Shown: positions 50,204 through 59,473, numbered from the stretch's first letter. The stretch is 62,627 nucleotides of DNA from Streptomyces sp. ISL-1 (GCF_018614585.1 NZ_JAGGOI010000057.1:1-62627); one strand, 5' to 3'. The notes: generated by a model from the sequence alone, not told the origin. Made by a program: numbers and translations.

Positions 50204-51127
50204 GTGAGCAAGGTCGAGGAGTTCGAGGAGCTGCGGCCGCTGCTGTTTTCGATTGCCTATCGGATTCTGGGCAGTGTGGGTGAGGCCGAGGACGCGGTGC
50301 AGGAGACATGGCTGCGCTTTGACGGCTCGGCGACCCGGCCCACGTCGACCAAGGCTTTTCTGTCGGCCGCGGTGACGCGGATCTCGATCGATGTGCTGCG
50401 CTCCGCGCGGGTGCGGCGGGAGGAGTACGTGGGCCCGTGGTTTCCCGAGCCGCTGCTCGCCGACCCTTATGAGGATCCGGCGCGATCGGTGGAGCTGGCC
50501 GACTCGGTGTCGATGGTGGCGCTGCTGCTGCTGGAGCGGCTCAGCCCGCTGGAGCGGGCGGTGTTTGTGCTGCGGGAGGTATTCGGCTTCGGGTTCGACG
50601 AGGTCGCCGCGGCGGTGGGGCGGTCGGAGGCGGCGTGCCGGCAGCTGCTGGTGCGGGCGCGGCGGCATATGGAGGCTGGGCGGCCGCGCTTCGAAGCGGT
50701 CCGCAAAGAGCGGGAGGAACTGGCGTCGCGGTTCTTCGACGCCCTCCGCGAAGGCGACGTCGCGGGCCTGCAGGACCTGCTCGCCGCCGACGTATCGATG
50801 GTCGGCGACGGCGGCGGCAAGGCACCGCAGCTGGCCAGGGCCGTCATCGGCGCCGAGAACGTGGCCCGGCTGCTTGCCTCCGTCTTCCCCCGGATGGCCC
50901 GGATCGACGTGACGTTCGAGCCGCACGAGGTCAACGGCCAGCCGGGCGCGATCTTCCGCGACCGGGACGGCAAGGTGCTCCACACCCTGGCGCTCGATGT
51001 ACTCGACGGGCAGATCCAGGCGATCCGCTCGGTGATCAACCCAGACAAGCTCGGGCACTTGGGCCCTGTAGCGGACGCCTGGGCAATCGACCGCGAAGTA
51101 AGACAGGCACGCCGGCCCACGCAATAG
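50204..51127 (+). CDS. ECF41-family RNA polymerase sigma factor (SigJ-like)
   Basis: 307 aa from the GTG at 50204 (VSKVEEFEELRPLLFSIAYRILGS), with AGGGGA ahead. Sigma region 2 is at ~5-75 (VGEAEDAVQETWLRF) and region 4 at ~105-160 (SPLERAVFVLREVFGFGFDEVAAAVGRSEAACRQLLVRARRHM). A SnoaL-like extension of ~130 residues has DGGGK (VGDGGGKAPQ) and ends with the hallmark INPDKLGHL. In ECF41 this extension replaces an anti-sigma factor and tunes activity from within the same protein. It follows its CMD partner gene in the same direction. Confidence 0.93.
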   Translation: MSKVEEFEELRPLLFSIAYRILGSVGEAEDAVQETWLRFDGSATRPTSTKAFLSAAVTRISIDVLRSARVRREEYVGPWFPEPLLADPYEDPARSVELADSVSMVALLLLERLSPLERAVFVLREVFGFGFDEVAAAVGRSEAACRQLLVRARRHMEAGRPRFEAVRKEREELASRFFDALREGDVAGLQDLLAADVSMVGDGGGKAPQLARAVIGAENVARLLASVFPRMARIDVTFEPHEVNGQPGAIFRDRDGKVLHTLALDVLDGQIQAIRSVINPDKLGHLGPVADAWAIDREVRQARRPTQ

Positions 51128-51223
51128 CCGCAACAGCCGACCGCACCTCGAGCCCCCTACAAGCAGCTCAACACCTTCACCGGTAGGAGCACTTCGCCAC
51201 CCCGGGGGATGAGGCAAGGAGGA

Positions 51224-51263
51224 CGGCTGGGGAACGCCCACACTCCGTGGCGTTCCCCAGCCG
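51224..51263 (+). terminator. Terminator hairpin after the sigma factor
   Basis: CGGCTGGGGAACGCC (51224-51238) pairs perfectly with GGCGTTCCCCAGCCG (51249-51263). Confidence 0.75.
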
Positions 51264-51301
51264 CAGTCGGGCTGAGAGAACCGAGGTCACCCAGGCGGGT
51301 C

Positions 51302-53338
51302 GTGCAGCGCTCGAAGGTCCCCACGGCCCTCCCGAGCCGTGGGGACCTTCCCCCGCCGGGTCGAGGTCGCTCGTCCACCATCTCCTGGCGCGACATCGCG
51401 GACTTCGCCCGATGGGCGGCCCGGCACCAGGGTGCCGAAGGGATCCAGGACCCCACCGACTACCAAGCCCTGTACCGCTGGTCCGTCACCGACCTGGAAG
51501 GGTTCTGGGCCACGGTGCGGGAGTACTTCGACATCGACGCGACGACTCCGTACGAGCGGGTGCTGGCCGAGGAGGCCATGCCCGGCGCCCGCTGGTTCCC
51601 CGGCGCCACCCTCAACTACGCTCACCACGCGCTGCGCAACCTACAGCCGGACGCTCCCGCCATCACCGCCCTGGACGAGACCGGAGCCGGCTACGAGATC
51701 ACGGGCCGGGAGCTGCGCTCCCGGGTCGCCTCCCTCGCCGCCACCCTGCGCGACCTGGGCGTCGGACAGGGCGACCGGGTGGTGGGCTACCTGCCCAACA
51801 CCCCCCACGCCGTCATCGCCTTCCTCGCCACCGCCAGTCTGGGCGCGGTGTGGTCGGTGTGCGGCCAGGACTACGCACCCAAGGCCGCCGCCGACCGCTT
51901 CGCCCAGCTCGAACCCACGGTCCTCATCACCGCGGACGGCTACCTCTTCAACGACACCACACACGACCGCCGGACCGCCTCGCTCGAACTGGCCGCCGCC
52001 CTGCCGACGCTGACGGCCACGGTGCTCGTGGACCACGTGGGCCTTGCCTGGCCCGAGGGCGGGCACCCGGGGCTGACGGTTCCCTGGGAGGACGCCGCCG
52101 CCCGCACCGAGTACCTCACCATCGTCCCGGTGCCGTTCGACCACCCTTTGTGGGTCGTCTTCTCCTCCGGCACCACCGGCCTGCCCAAGGGCATCGTCCA
52201 CGGGCACGGCGGGGTCCTGCTCGAACACCTCAAGATGCTCGGCCTGCACACTGATCTGGGCACCGGGGACCGCCTGTTGTGGTACACCACCACCCACTGG
52301 ATGATGTGGAACCTGGTCGTCTCCACCCTGCTGACCGGCGCGACCACCTGCACCTACGACGGCAGCCCGGCGCCGCTCGCGCGACCGGACATCCTGTGGG
52401 AGCTGGCGGCCCGCCACAAGGTCACCGTCTTCGGCACCAGCCCTCAGTACCTGCTGGCCATGAGCAAGCTGGGCATCGAACCCTCCGTGCACGACCTGTC
52501 GGCCGTCCGCGTCATCGGCTGCACCGGCTCCGCTCTGCCCGCCTCCGCCTACCCCTGGGTCCGTGACCATGTGGGCCCCGGTGTCCAGCTGGCCTCCACC
52601 AGCGGTGGCACGGACGTCGTCTCCGGCTTCGCCGGCAGCGCCTCCACGACCCCCATCTGGGCGGGGGAGCTGTCCGCCCCCGGCCTGGGCGTGGCGCTGG
52701 CCGCCTACGACGCGACCGGCACCCCTGTCCTCGACCAGGTCGGCGAACTGGTCCTCACCCGGCCCATGCCGTCCATGCCGCTGTACTTCTGGAACGACCC
52801 CGACGGCAGCCGCTACCGCGACGCCTACTTCGGCGCCTACCCGGGCGTGTGGCGGCACGGCGACTGGATCACGCTCACCTCGCACGGCTCGTTGATCGTC
52901 CACGGCCGCTCCGACGCCACCCTCAACCGCAACGGCGTCCGCCTGGGCAGTGCCGACATCCACGATGTCGTCGAGCGCCTCCCCGAGATCACCGAGGCCC
53001 TCGTCATCGGCGCGGAGGAATCCGGCGGCGGCTACTGGATGCCGCTCTTCGTGGTCCTCGCCGACGGGGTCGGCCTGGACGATTCCCTGCGCGAGAAGAT
53101 CCGCGACGCGATCCGCGCCGGCGCCTCGCCCCGCCACGTCCCCGACGAGATCCTCGCCGTACCGGCCCTCCCGCACACGAAGACCGGCAAGAAGCTCGAA
53201 GTTCCCGTCAAGCGCCTGCTCCAGGGCGCCCCCGCCGAGCAGGTCCTGAACCCCGCGGCGGTCGACAACCCTGACCTGATCGCCTACTTCGCCCGCCTGG
53301 GCGCGGAGCGGAACAAGCGGTCAGCAGACCACACATGA
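51302..53338 (+). CDS. Acetoacetyl-CoA synthetase
   Basis: About 678 aa from a GTG at 51302; the frame is open from an ATG at 51209, so the start is unsure. It activates acetoacetate with ATP and CoA. Family features are YQALYRWSVTDLEGFWATVREYFDI, MPGARWFPGATLNYAHHALRN, the AMP-binding loop VVFSSGTTGLPKGIVHGHGG, YTTTHWMMWN, STSGGTDVVSGF, and the C-terminal lysine in LPHTKTGKKLEVPVKRLL. The N-terminus before WRDIADFARWA does not look like the family. Two strong hairpins (51224-51263 and 51315-51350) lie in that stretch, so the first few residues may have been lost or the start may be atypical. Confidence 0.88.
   Translation: MQRSKVPTALPSRGDLPPPGRGRSSTISWRDIADFARWAARHQGAEGIQDPTDYQALYRWSVTDLEGFWATVREYFDIDATTPYERVLAEEAMPGARWFPGATLNYAHHALRNLQPDAPAITALDETGAGYEITGRELRSRVASLAATLRDLGVGQGDRVVGYLPNTPHAVIAFLATASLGAVWSVCGQDYAPKAAADRFAQLEPTVLITADGYLFNDTTHDRRTASLELAAALPTLTATVLVDHVGLAWPEGGHPGLTVPWEDAAARTEYLTIVPVPFDHPLWVVFSSGTTGLPKGIVHGHGGVLLEHLKMLGLHTDLGTGDRLLWYTTTHWMMWNLVVSTLLTGATTCTYDGSPAPLARPDILWELAARHKVTVFGTSPQYLLAMSKLGIEPSVHDLSAVRVIGCTGSALPASAYPWVRDHVGPGVQLASTSGGTDVVSGFAGSASTTPIWAGELSAPGLGVALAAYDATGTPVLDQVGELVLTRPMPSMPLYFWNDPDGSRYRDAYFGAYPGVWRHGDWITLTSHGSLIVHGRSDATLNRNGVRLGSADIHDVVERLPEITEALVIGAEESGGGYWMPLFVVLADGVGLDDSLREKIRDAIRAGASPRHVPDEILAVPALPHTKTGKKLEVPVKRLLQGAPAEQVLNPAAVDNPDLIAYFARLGAERNKRSADHT
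51315..51350. terminator. Second strong hairpin upstream of acetoacetyl-CoA synthetase
   Basis: AAGGTCCCCACGGC (51315-51328) pairs with GCCGTGGGGACCTT (51337-51350), loop 8 nt. It could terminate readthrough or lie in the 5' leader. Confidence 0.65.
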
Positions 53339-53485
53339 GTCGGCCAGGGGCCACAGGCCGACGTGACAACACCGGGTCCTTGTGCCCCGCCCGGCTCCGC
53401 AAACCCCGTCCCCACCGCATGGTGCCGGGGCGGTCAACCCGCCCCGGCACCACACCATCCGCACAACCGAAGTAAGAGAGAGACC

Positions 53486-54109
53486 ATGAGCATGACCGAC
53501 CGCGAACCGCAGGCCCTCGATGTCCTTGAGGACGCCGGGCGAAAGGTGCTGTTCACCGAGGCCCGCACCGCGAACACCTTTGCCGCAACGGCCGTTGCCG
53601 ACGACGAGCTCGCCATGATCTGGGAGCTGGCCCGCTGGTCGCCGAGCGCCGCCAACGGTCAGCCTCTGCGTGTGCTCTTCGTGCGCACCGGCGAGGGCAA
53701 GAAGCGACTGGTCCGGCATCTCGATGAGGGCAACAGGGTCAAGACGCTCAGTGCGCCGGCCGTGGCGATCCTGGCGTACGACGTCGACTTCCACGAGCAG
53801 ATGCCGACCGTCTTCCCGGCCCGCGGCGACATGCTGCGCGCGGCGTTCGCCGACCAGACGGAGAAGCGCGAGAGCCTCGCGGCCTACAACTCGGCACTGC
53901 AGACCGGGGTCTTCCTGCTCGCGGTACGCGCGGCGGGGCTGGCGGCCGGTCCCATGGCGGGCTTCGACAGGGCCGGCGTGGACGAGGAGTTCTTCGCCGG
54001 TACCAGCTGGCGCTCGCATCTGGTGGTCAACATCGGTCACCCCGGCGCCGACCCGTGGTTCCCTCGGCTGCCCCGCGTGCCCGTCGAGGACGCCGTCGCC
54101 TGGGGCTGA
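53486..54109 (+). CDS. Nitroreductase-family protein (RutE/HadB-like)
   Basis: 207 aa FMN-dependent oxidoreductase. LFTEARTANTFAATAVADDELAMIWELARWSPSAANGQPLRVLFV is the FMN-binding start (SPSAANxQP). YNSALQTGVFLLAVRAAGLAAGPMAGFDRAGVD is the later family motif. It resembles malonic semialdehyde reductases and related small nitroreductases. The ATG at 53486 follows AAGAGAGAG; a second ATG is 6 bp later. The hydride donor would be NAD(P)H, and the natural substrate is unknown. Confidence 0.88.
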   Translation: MSMTDREPQALDVLEDAGRKVLFTEARTANTFAATAVADDELAMIWELARWSPSAANGQPLRVLFVRTGEGKKRLVRHLDEGNRVKTLSAPAVAILAYDVDFHEQMPTVFPARGDMLRAAFADQTEKRESLAAYNSALQTGVFLLAVRAAGLAAGPMAGFDRAGVDEEFFAGTSWRSHLVVNIGHPGADPWFPRLPRVPVEDAVAWG

Positions 54110-54491
54110 CGGCACTGACGCCACCTGGTCGCGCGGGATCCGAAGTCCGAGCGGCCCGAGAGTGGTCGGCGTAGTGGTAGGAGGTGCTATGCCATGGGCG
54201 CCGGTGCTCTCCTGAGTACCAGCGCCCATTCTTCGCCCCTGCCCGAGGTGGCTGTGATGGGTTTTCTGGAAGCGACCGTCCTCGTAGCGGCCATCAACAA
54301 GTGGCGGCGGCCAGGGTGAACAAGAGGTGCCCCGTATTAGACGGGGAGTGCCTGAAGGGGCAGCTCGATGGGACGTAGGCGAGGAGCGCGCGGGATACGG
54401 CGGCGCCGACCGTCAAGGCGCGCTCTCTGTGTACGGGCCATGAGAAGCAGGATCAGGAGGAAGAGCGCGAGGCATGCCCACGCCTGTGGGC
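54110..54491. other. Intergenic, nothing recognised
   Basis: About 380 bp with no supported gene; short plus-strand frames look random. Confidence 0.4.
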
Positions 54492-54985
54492 CTAGTTGAG
54501 ATCCCAGGCGTACGCGATGCCCTCCATGCCGAAGAGTCCGGCTAACGCGGCCCAGCTGATCAAGCGGCGGGCTGCGTCCCGGCCGCGCCGCCACCAGTCG
54601 CCCGCGACACCGAACAGGGGCCCCGCCACGAAGGCCATGCCGAGCCATACGAGAGGGAAGAAAAGGTCCCCCCTGCCGTCACGTCTGAGTTCGGCGTATC
54701 CGTAGTACCCGACGATCAGGATGATCTCCTCGCCGAGGCCGCCGAGCGCGGCCTGCGCCAAGGGACCCTGCCGGTACAGCGGTGCTCCGGCGGCGAACGC
54801 GACAGCGGACCAGACGGCGTCGGAGTTGGCGATCTGGCTCCATGCTCCAGAAAGCCATCCGTGTGGACCAGGCTGGTGGGCACACCGAGCAGCAGGCCGC
54901 CACTGGTTGCCATCACCGCACGGCCGCCCCAGACGCGCAGTCTGCTCCTCAGCGCGGGCAACTGGGTGGGAGTGGTGGTCGTCAT
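54492..54985 (-). pseudogene. DUF6518-like membrane protein, frameshifted
   Basis: The start MTTTTPTQLPALRSRLRVWGGRAVMATSGGLLLGV (ATG at 54985) and the rest (GWLSGAWSQIANSDAVWSAVAFAAGA... to MEGIAYAWDLN) are in different frames. They meet at about 54850-54875. The joined protein would be ~160 aa with four or five hydrophobic helices, like the DUF6518 membrane family. A truncated ISAs1 transposase overlaps the start by a few bases, so the promoter was also replaced. Unless this is a sequencing error, the gene is dead. Confidence 0.7.
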
Positions 54986-55482
54986 CGTTGCCCGCATGCG
55001 GCGAGCAGATGGATCTTGCGGCCCGTGGCCCTGGCCGCTCCGCGCAGGGTCTTGCCGTCGACCGCCACTGCGTGCAGCTGACCGTCGGCCCCAGCGCGCC
55101 GGTCGGCCGGCCAGCGGCCCACCGCCCGGTCCAGCGCGTCGCCGTCGATGCGGCCCAGCAGCCGCCGCACCGTCGCCTCCGCCGGCAGGCACCGCTTCGG
55201 GGACAGCGGATCGGGCCGTACGCCAAGGCGCTCCAGGACGGACGGCGGGGCGTCGGTGATCCACTCACCCCCCGCCAGCAGGGAGGTCGCTCCGGCCAGA
55301 ACCGCGCACGGGGTCAGCGCGAGCACGACGACCAGAGCGTGCCGTACGCCGCGCGGATCGCGAGGGTCGGGCACCTCGGCCAGTCGCTCCAGCAGGCCCG
55401 GGACCTCCTCGGGCACGGCCCCGGGATGCTCGCGGAGTTGGTCAAAGGCAGGCGGGATCGGCGATGATGCGTCGGCAGGCAC
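54982..55482 (-). pseudogene. ISAs1-family transposase, 3' truncated
   Basis: 166 aa. LLERLAEVPDPRDPRGVRHALVVVLALTPCAVLAGATSLLAGGEWITDAP, then LPAEATVRRLLGRIDGDALDRAVGRW and LHAVAVDGKTLRGAARATGRKIHLLAA are the N-terminal part and first catalytic Asp of ISAs1 transposases (~380 aa normally). It stops directly at the start of the DUF6518-like gene, so the second half is lost. Confidence 0.85.
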
Positions 55483-55537
55483 GGTCCTCCACTCGGATCA
55501 CGGGGCGTCGAGAACTCCATGATCTTGGAAGGGCACG

Positions 55538-55759
55538 TCATCCGCCTGCGGCGTCCTCGGCCTCCCAGCGCAGCAGGTCGCCCGGCTGGCACTTGAGCAC
55601 CTCGCAGAGCGCGGCGAGCGTCGCGAAGCGCACCGCCTTGGCGCGGCCGTTCTTGAGTACCGCCAGGTTGGCGGGCGTGATCCCTACGCGGTCCGCGAGC
55701 TCGCCCACGGACATCTTCCGCCTGGCCAGCATCACGTCGATGTCGACGGCGATCGGCAT
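55538..55759 (-). CDS. XRE-family regulator (YozG-like)
   Basis: 73 aa. A compact helix-turn-helix, MPIAVDIDVMLARRKMSVGELADRVGITPANLAVLKNGRAKAVRFATLAALCEVLKCQPGDLLRW, of the kind found next to DUF2975 genes. Its ATG shares one base with the stop of the DUF2975 gene (TGATG-type overlap), so the two are co-translated. It probably controls the pair through the palindrome upstream of DUF2975. Confidence 0.88.
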   Translation of the reverse strand: MPIAVDIDVMLARRKMSVGELADRVGITPANLAVLKNGRAKAVRFATLAALCEVLKCQPGDLLRWEAEDAAGG

Positions 55760-56244
55760 CAGATCACCTCGTCCAACTCGGCCTGCATCTGCGCCGCTTC
55801 GACGTCGCGCGCGACGGCCTGGGCGAGCAGCATCCGCAGCACGAGCACGATGAGCGCGACCCCCAGGATGGCCACGCCAACCCCGCCCATGATGACGGTG
55901 ACGCCCGGGTCGTCCCGCTGGCCCGGCGCATTGATGACCGTGACCGCGAACCACACGAGGGCAGCCGCCACGATCGCGCCGATCACGCCGTCCACGTACC
56001 GGAAGGCGGCGTGGGAGAACACGGTTCCGCGTCGCACCATCGCCACCAGCCGCCATACGCAGACCAGGGCGACCTGGACCGACGCCATTCCCAGGATCGT
56101 GATCACGCGCAGCGGGGTCAGCGGGAGCGACCCGTCCTCCGGGTCGGTGGCCAACGCCCACACCATCAATGCCTGTACGAACACAGTGCCGGCGAGCACC
56201 ACCACGAGCACGACGCGCAGCGCACGCACTGTCAGCTTTCCCAT
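55759..56244 (-). CDS. DUF2975 membrane protein
   Basis: 161 aa with four hydrophobic segments (ALRVVLVVVLAGTVFVQALMVWAL, VITILGMASVQVALVCVWRL, GVIGAIVAAALVWFAVTVI, GVTVIMGGVGVAILGVALIVLVLRMLL) and an acidic tail, the DUF2975 layout. Start ATG at 56244 with GGAAGGATGG ahead; an in-frame ATG at 56259 is the alternative. It forms an operon with the XRE regulator. Such pairs may sense membrane or envelope state; the function is not known. Confidence 0.85.
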   Translation of the reverse strand: MGKLTVRALRVVLVVVLAGTVFVQALMVWALATDPEDGSLPLTPLRVITILGMASVQVALVCVWRLVAMVRRGTVFSHAAFRYVDGVIGAIVAAALVWFAVTVINAPGQRDDPGVTVIMGGVGVAILGVALIVLVLRMLLAQAVARDVEAAQMQAELDEVI

Positions 56245-56276
56245 GACCCATCCTTCCATCGAGTTGCGATGGTAAT

Positions 56277-56293
56277 CTATCGAAATTCGATAG
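56277..56293. promoter_or_regulatory. Palindromic operator upstream of DUF2975-XRE
   Basis: CTATCGAAATTCGATAG is symmetric except for the central base. It lies about 33 bp before the DUF2975 start, overlapping the expected promoter, and is AT-rich compared with its surroundings. Probably bound by the XRE protein of the operon. Confidence 0.65.
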
Positions 56294-56596
56294 TTGAAAC
56301 AAGGACGTGGGCGGAGGGTGGGCGGCAGTTTCGCACCGTGACGGGACGCCGCCGCCTACCATGGCATGGCGATTGCGCGAACCGTCTTGATCTTGTCGAA
56401 ATCGGCCTCACTTGAACACAAATCGGACGCCACCCGACTACACCGAAGCCCTGGGCCGAGACCGCCCTGACTAGCTGCCGTTGCCCCATGGGCGACGTTT
56501 AGCGTGCCCACCCTGAGACTGGCACACTGAATTTGTGCTTCCGCTGATGGCCGCTGCTGATCAGGATGCGTTCTCACCGTTTCTGCTGCCAGCGTT
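56294..56596. other. Gap with no firm gene
   Basis: About 300 bp between divergent genes. Minus-strand GPGLRCSRVASDLCSSEADFDKIKTVRAIAMPW (about 56357-56465) looks protein-like, perhaps a transposase remnant, but I cannot identify it. Confidence 0.3.
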
Positions 56597-57241
56597 GTGT
56601 CGGTCAGTGCATTGGTCTTCACCGTAGCCTCATTCTGGTGGATCAACGCCAGACAGGGGCGCCTGGAGACGTGGGAGCCTCATTCCTTTGCAGCGATTTG
56701 CCACGGCTCCATGATTCGCCTGCGGCTTCCGCTCATCTTTCACAACACCGGTGCCAAGCCGATAGTCGTGCAGGATCTCATGCTGAGCTTCCCGGATGAG
56801 CCCGCCTCTCATCTGCCACTCCTGTGGACATCTTCACCATCCCGTCTCCAACCCGGGCCGGACGAGGAGCAGAAGTTGCCGGCCGGATTCGTTGTGGCCG
56901 GCAGAGAGGCGCAACAACTCTTCATCGAGTTCGAGGCACCGTTTTCTGGGTGGGTTCCGGAGGCCCGTGACTACAAGGTCCGAATCCAAGTGAGGGTTGG
57001 CCACCGCAAGGGTTGGCGCTCGCTTCTGACGTTCACCTTGAGGACCACCAACATCATTTATCCCGACCGGTATGTCGTCTACATCAACGCCCCTCTCGAA
57101 CTGACGAAGGAAGACCAGAAAAAGGCAGACGCTGCGCTCCTGGAGCTGTTGGAGGGGCAGGAGAAGGGCCCTTCCACCAAGAGCGAGACCAAGCGGCGAG
57201 ACTCTTCGAACGACGAGGGCGACGCCGGTACAGACCTATAG
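56597..57241 (+). CDS. Hypothetical membrane-anchored protein
   Basis: 214 aa from a GTG at 56597; a TGA lies upstream in frame. A short hydrophobic start (SVSALVFTVASFWWINAR) suggests a signal anchor. A beta-rich region (IRLRLPLIFHNTGAKPIVVQDLMLSFPDE, FIEFEAPFSGWVPEARDYKVRIQVRVGHRKGWRSLLTFTLRT) and a charged tail (ELTKEDQKKADAALLELLEGQEKGPSTKSETKRRDSSND) follow. Base composition is lower in GC than its neighbours. I do not recognise a family. Confidence 0.55.
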   Translation: MSVSALVFTVASFWWINARQGRLETWEPHSFAAICHGSMIRLRLPLIFHNTGAKPIVVQDLMLSFPDEPASHLPLLWTSSPSRLQPGPDEEQKLPAGFVVAGREAQQLFIEFEAPFSGWVPEARDYKVRIQVRVGHRKGWRSLLTFTLRTTNIIYPDRYVVYINAPLELTKEDQKKADAALLELLEGQEKGPSTKSETKRRDSSNDEGDAGTDL

Positions 57242-57479
57242 CTCGGAAACATGATCCCGAGCTCAGCCAGGGCGAACGTGTCGGCGGCTTGCCCGCTGCC
57301 GTCGGATCCGGTCATGGACGTGGCCGGGATGGCGATGCTGAAGTCTTCGGTGACGAGCTCATACCAACGGCTCACCTCGGCGGTGGGAAACGATCTACAA
57401 GTTCACGGGAAACGATCACCGAAGGGGCGGGAGTCGCCCCTGATCGGCGCATTTCGTCGGTTCCCCGGGACCATGTGCT

Positions 57480-58150
57480 GTCGGTCGGGACCCGTTCGAT
57501 GTGATCGATGCCCACGGTGGTGAAGAAGGCTGCCGCCCGGCGGAGGAAGGCGGCGCAGGTGACGGCCTTCTCGTCGGGGTGGACTTCGCTGTAGGCGAGG
57601 CGGGTGTGGTCGTCGACGGCGGAATGGATGTAGTCGAAGCCCATGCCGCTGCGGGTGGCTCGCCCGGCCTGGCGGCCAAGGGCCTTGTGACCGCCCCCGT
57701 CGGGGATCCGGCCGAGTTTCTTCACATCGACGTGTATGAGCTCGCCGGGCCGCTCACGTTCGTAGCGGCGGATGAGCTGGCCGGTGGGGCCGGTCCAGGA
57801 AGGCAAGCCGGTTCAGCCCGTGACGGGTCAGGATGCGGTGCACGGTCGAAGCGGGAAGGTCCAGGATCGGGCCGATCCGGGCCGGGCCCAGTTTGCGGTT
57901 CTGGCGCAGCCGGCACACCCGGGCCTCGGTCTCGGCCGGGGTTCGGTGCGGTGTCGTACATGGCCTGCTGGAACGGTCGCGCAGGCCCGCTTCGCCCTCC
58001 ACCCGCCAGCGGCGGACCCACTTGTGTGCCGTGGTTCGCGAGATACCCATCTCCAGCGGCGACATGGGCGATTACGCGCCCGTAATCGACGCGTTCAACC
58101 AGCAGCCGTCTGCCGTGAACGGTCAGCCGGGCATTACGGTGGACACGAAG
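57480..58150 (-). pseudogene. IS481-family transposase, frameshifted and truncated
   Basis: Pieces in order are HRNARLTVHGRRLLVERV (58085-58140), GISRTTAHKWVRRWRVEGEAGLRDRSSRPCTTPHRTP (helix-turn-helix), RQNRKLGPARIGPILDLPASTVHRILTRHGLNRLAFLDRP, and GQLIRRYERERPGELIHVDVKKLGRIPDGGGHKALG with DYIHSAVDDHTRLAYSEVHPDE (catalytic aspartates). Frame changes occur near 58080 and 57790. Homology stops at ERVPTDS at about 57480, before the catalytic Glu, so the element is dead. Confidence 0.85.
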
Positions 58151-58250
58151 ACCTCCGTGCGTGGTGTGAAGCCTAGACACCTCCACCACACCGAAGGTCT
58201 TCGCCATGATCAAGACCTATGAGTGTCAACAACGCTCGTGGTCAATACAC

Positions 58251-58703
58251 CTAGCTCGTACCGGCGGGCGGGTCGGCGTAGAGGTCGTGCAGCATGCCGG
58301 TGGCCTGCCCGACTTCGATGAGATAGCCGTCCGGGTCGCGCAAATAGCACCGCAGCTCGGCCTTGCGATCGATGGGTGGCGTGAGGAATTCGGCGCCCTT
58401 CGCACTCCACTCTCGGTGACATGCCTCGATGTCGGCGACGCGGAGGTTGAGGAAGCTGCTGACCGTGCCCGGGTCGGTGGGCGGGCGCAGGGTGACGTCT
58501 GGCTTGTCCGGGGTGGGGCCGCCGCCCGGGTTCATGATGATCCATCCGTTGGCGAGCTTGATGGTGCAGGGGTTCTCCTCGAGCACCACCTCACCGCCGA
58601 GAACGTCGGTGTAGAAGGCGCGAGATCGGGCTACGTCGGCCACCGTCAGAAAGTGAGTGAGGAGAAGCCCGGAATCCGGGGCAGGAAAACCATCACCGTG
58701 CAT
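58251..58703 (-). CDS. VOC (glyoxalase/bleomycin-resistance fold) protein
   Basis: 150 aa. Paired beta-alpha-beta units are seen in LTHFLTVADVARSRAFYTDVLGGEVVLEE and SSFLNLRVADIEACHREWSAKGAEFLTPP, then CYLRDPDGYLIEVGQATG. His and Glu at the expected metal positions (THFL, LIEVGQ) suggest a metal-dependent member. These proteins act in drug binding, thiol conjugation or isomerisation; the substrate is unknown. ATG at 58703. Confidence 0.85.
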   Translation of the reverse strand: MHGDGFPAPDSGLLLTHFLTVADVARSRAFYTDVLGGEVVLEENPCTIKLANGWIIMNPGGGPTPDKPDVTLRPPTDPGTVSSFLNLRVADIEACHREWSAKGAEFLTPPIDRKAELRCYLRDPDGYLIEVGQATGMLHDLYADPPAGTS

Positions 58704-59119
58704 GCAAGACCTCCAGGCAAATCGGATGTTTCCTTCCATAGTGGTGGGTGGATGTCCGTGGGCATGAATGAACACGGCCGCGAGGGGAGCCAGCCGTGCT
58801 GGCCGCCGGGCCCTTCGCTGCCATCGAGCCCGTGCCGGCGGCCCGGGGGGCGCCTGTACGGGCACTGGCTGTGTACTTCGCTTCTCACCACTCGCCAAGT
58901 GGGCTGGGGCTGCCAACACCTGCCGGGTGGACCTCGATGTTGCTATCGGCGTTGAGCAGTACTCGACGACCTGGGTAGGTCCGTTCGACAGTCGTGACGT
59001 CACGCTCATCGAACACGCCGCTGAAGACGAGGACACCACGGATCAGCTCGGTCTTGAACGCACTGCTGGGCCACAGGTGGAGACACGCCTCCACTGTGAT
59101 CGGCTGCTCAGGTGGGGGA
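58704..59119. other. Gap, possible gene fragment
   Basis: About 415 bp. Minus-strand WPSSAFKTELIRGVLVFSGVFDERDVTTVERTYPGRRVLLNADSNIEVHPAGVGSPS (about 58895-59075) has good coding character. It has no defined start, stop or recognised family and may be a remnant. Confidence 0.35.
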
Positions 59120-59314
59120 AGGTCAGGGTGGACCTACGACGAACTGGCTAGCCGCAGCGGCCTGGCCAGGCGCACCCTCATCGAAATCGAGCAGGGCCGC
59201 ACCATTGGATCCCTCAAGACCTGGCACGCCCTCGCCCACGCCCTGAACGTGCCGTCGACAACCTCTTCGCCACCCTCTGCGACGGTCACCGCCCCCCGCC
59301 GAGCCGCCAAATAG
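59120..59314 (+). pseudogene. XRE-family regulator fragment, frameshifted
   Basis: WTYDELASRSGLARRTLIEIEQGRTIGSLKTWHALAHALNVP is most of a helix-turn-helix domain. The usual first helix is missing, and after NVP the correct continuation (VDNLFATLCDGHRPPP) is in another frame, at about 59253. No functional start is visible. Confidence 0.7.
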
Positions 59315-59473
59315 CCCCAGCTGCGCTGTCGTCGACGGATCACCCGATCCGGTCACCGGACTCGCGTATATGTGCGACTGGTCGGGCATTCGTTCCTGTG
59401 GATTGGGGCGTTCGTGGGACGTTGGCGGCACGGACACTGTGTTGGCGGCGCGTCGCCTGCCACCTTCGCGGCC

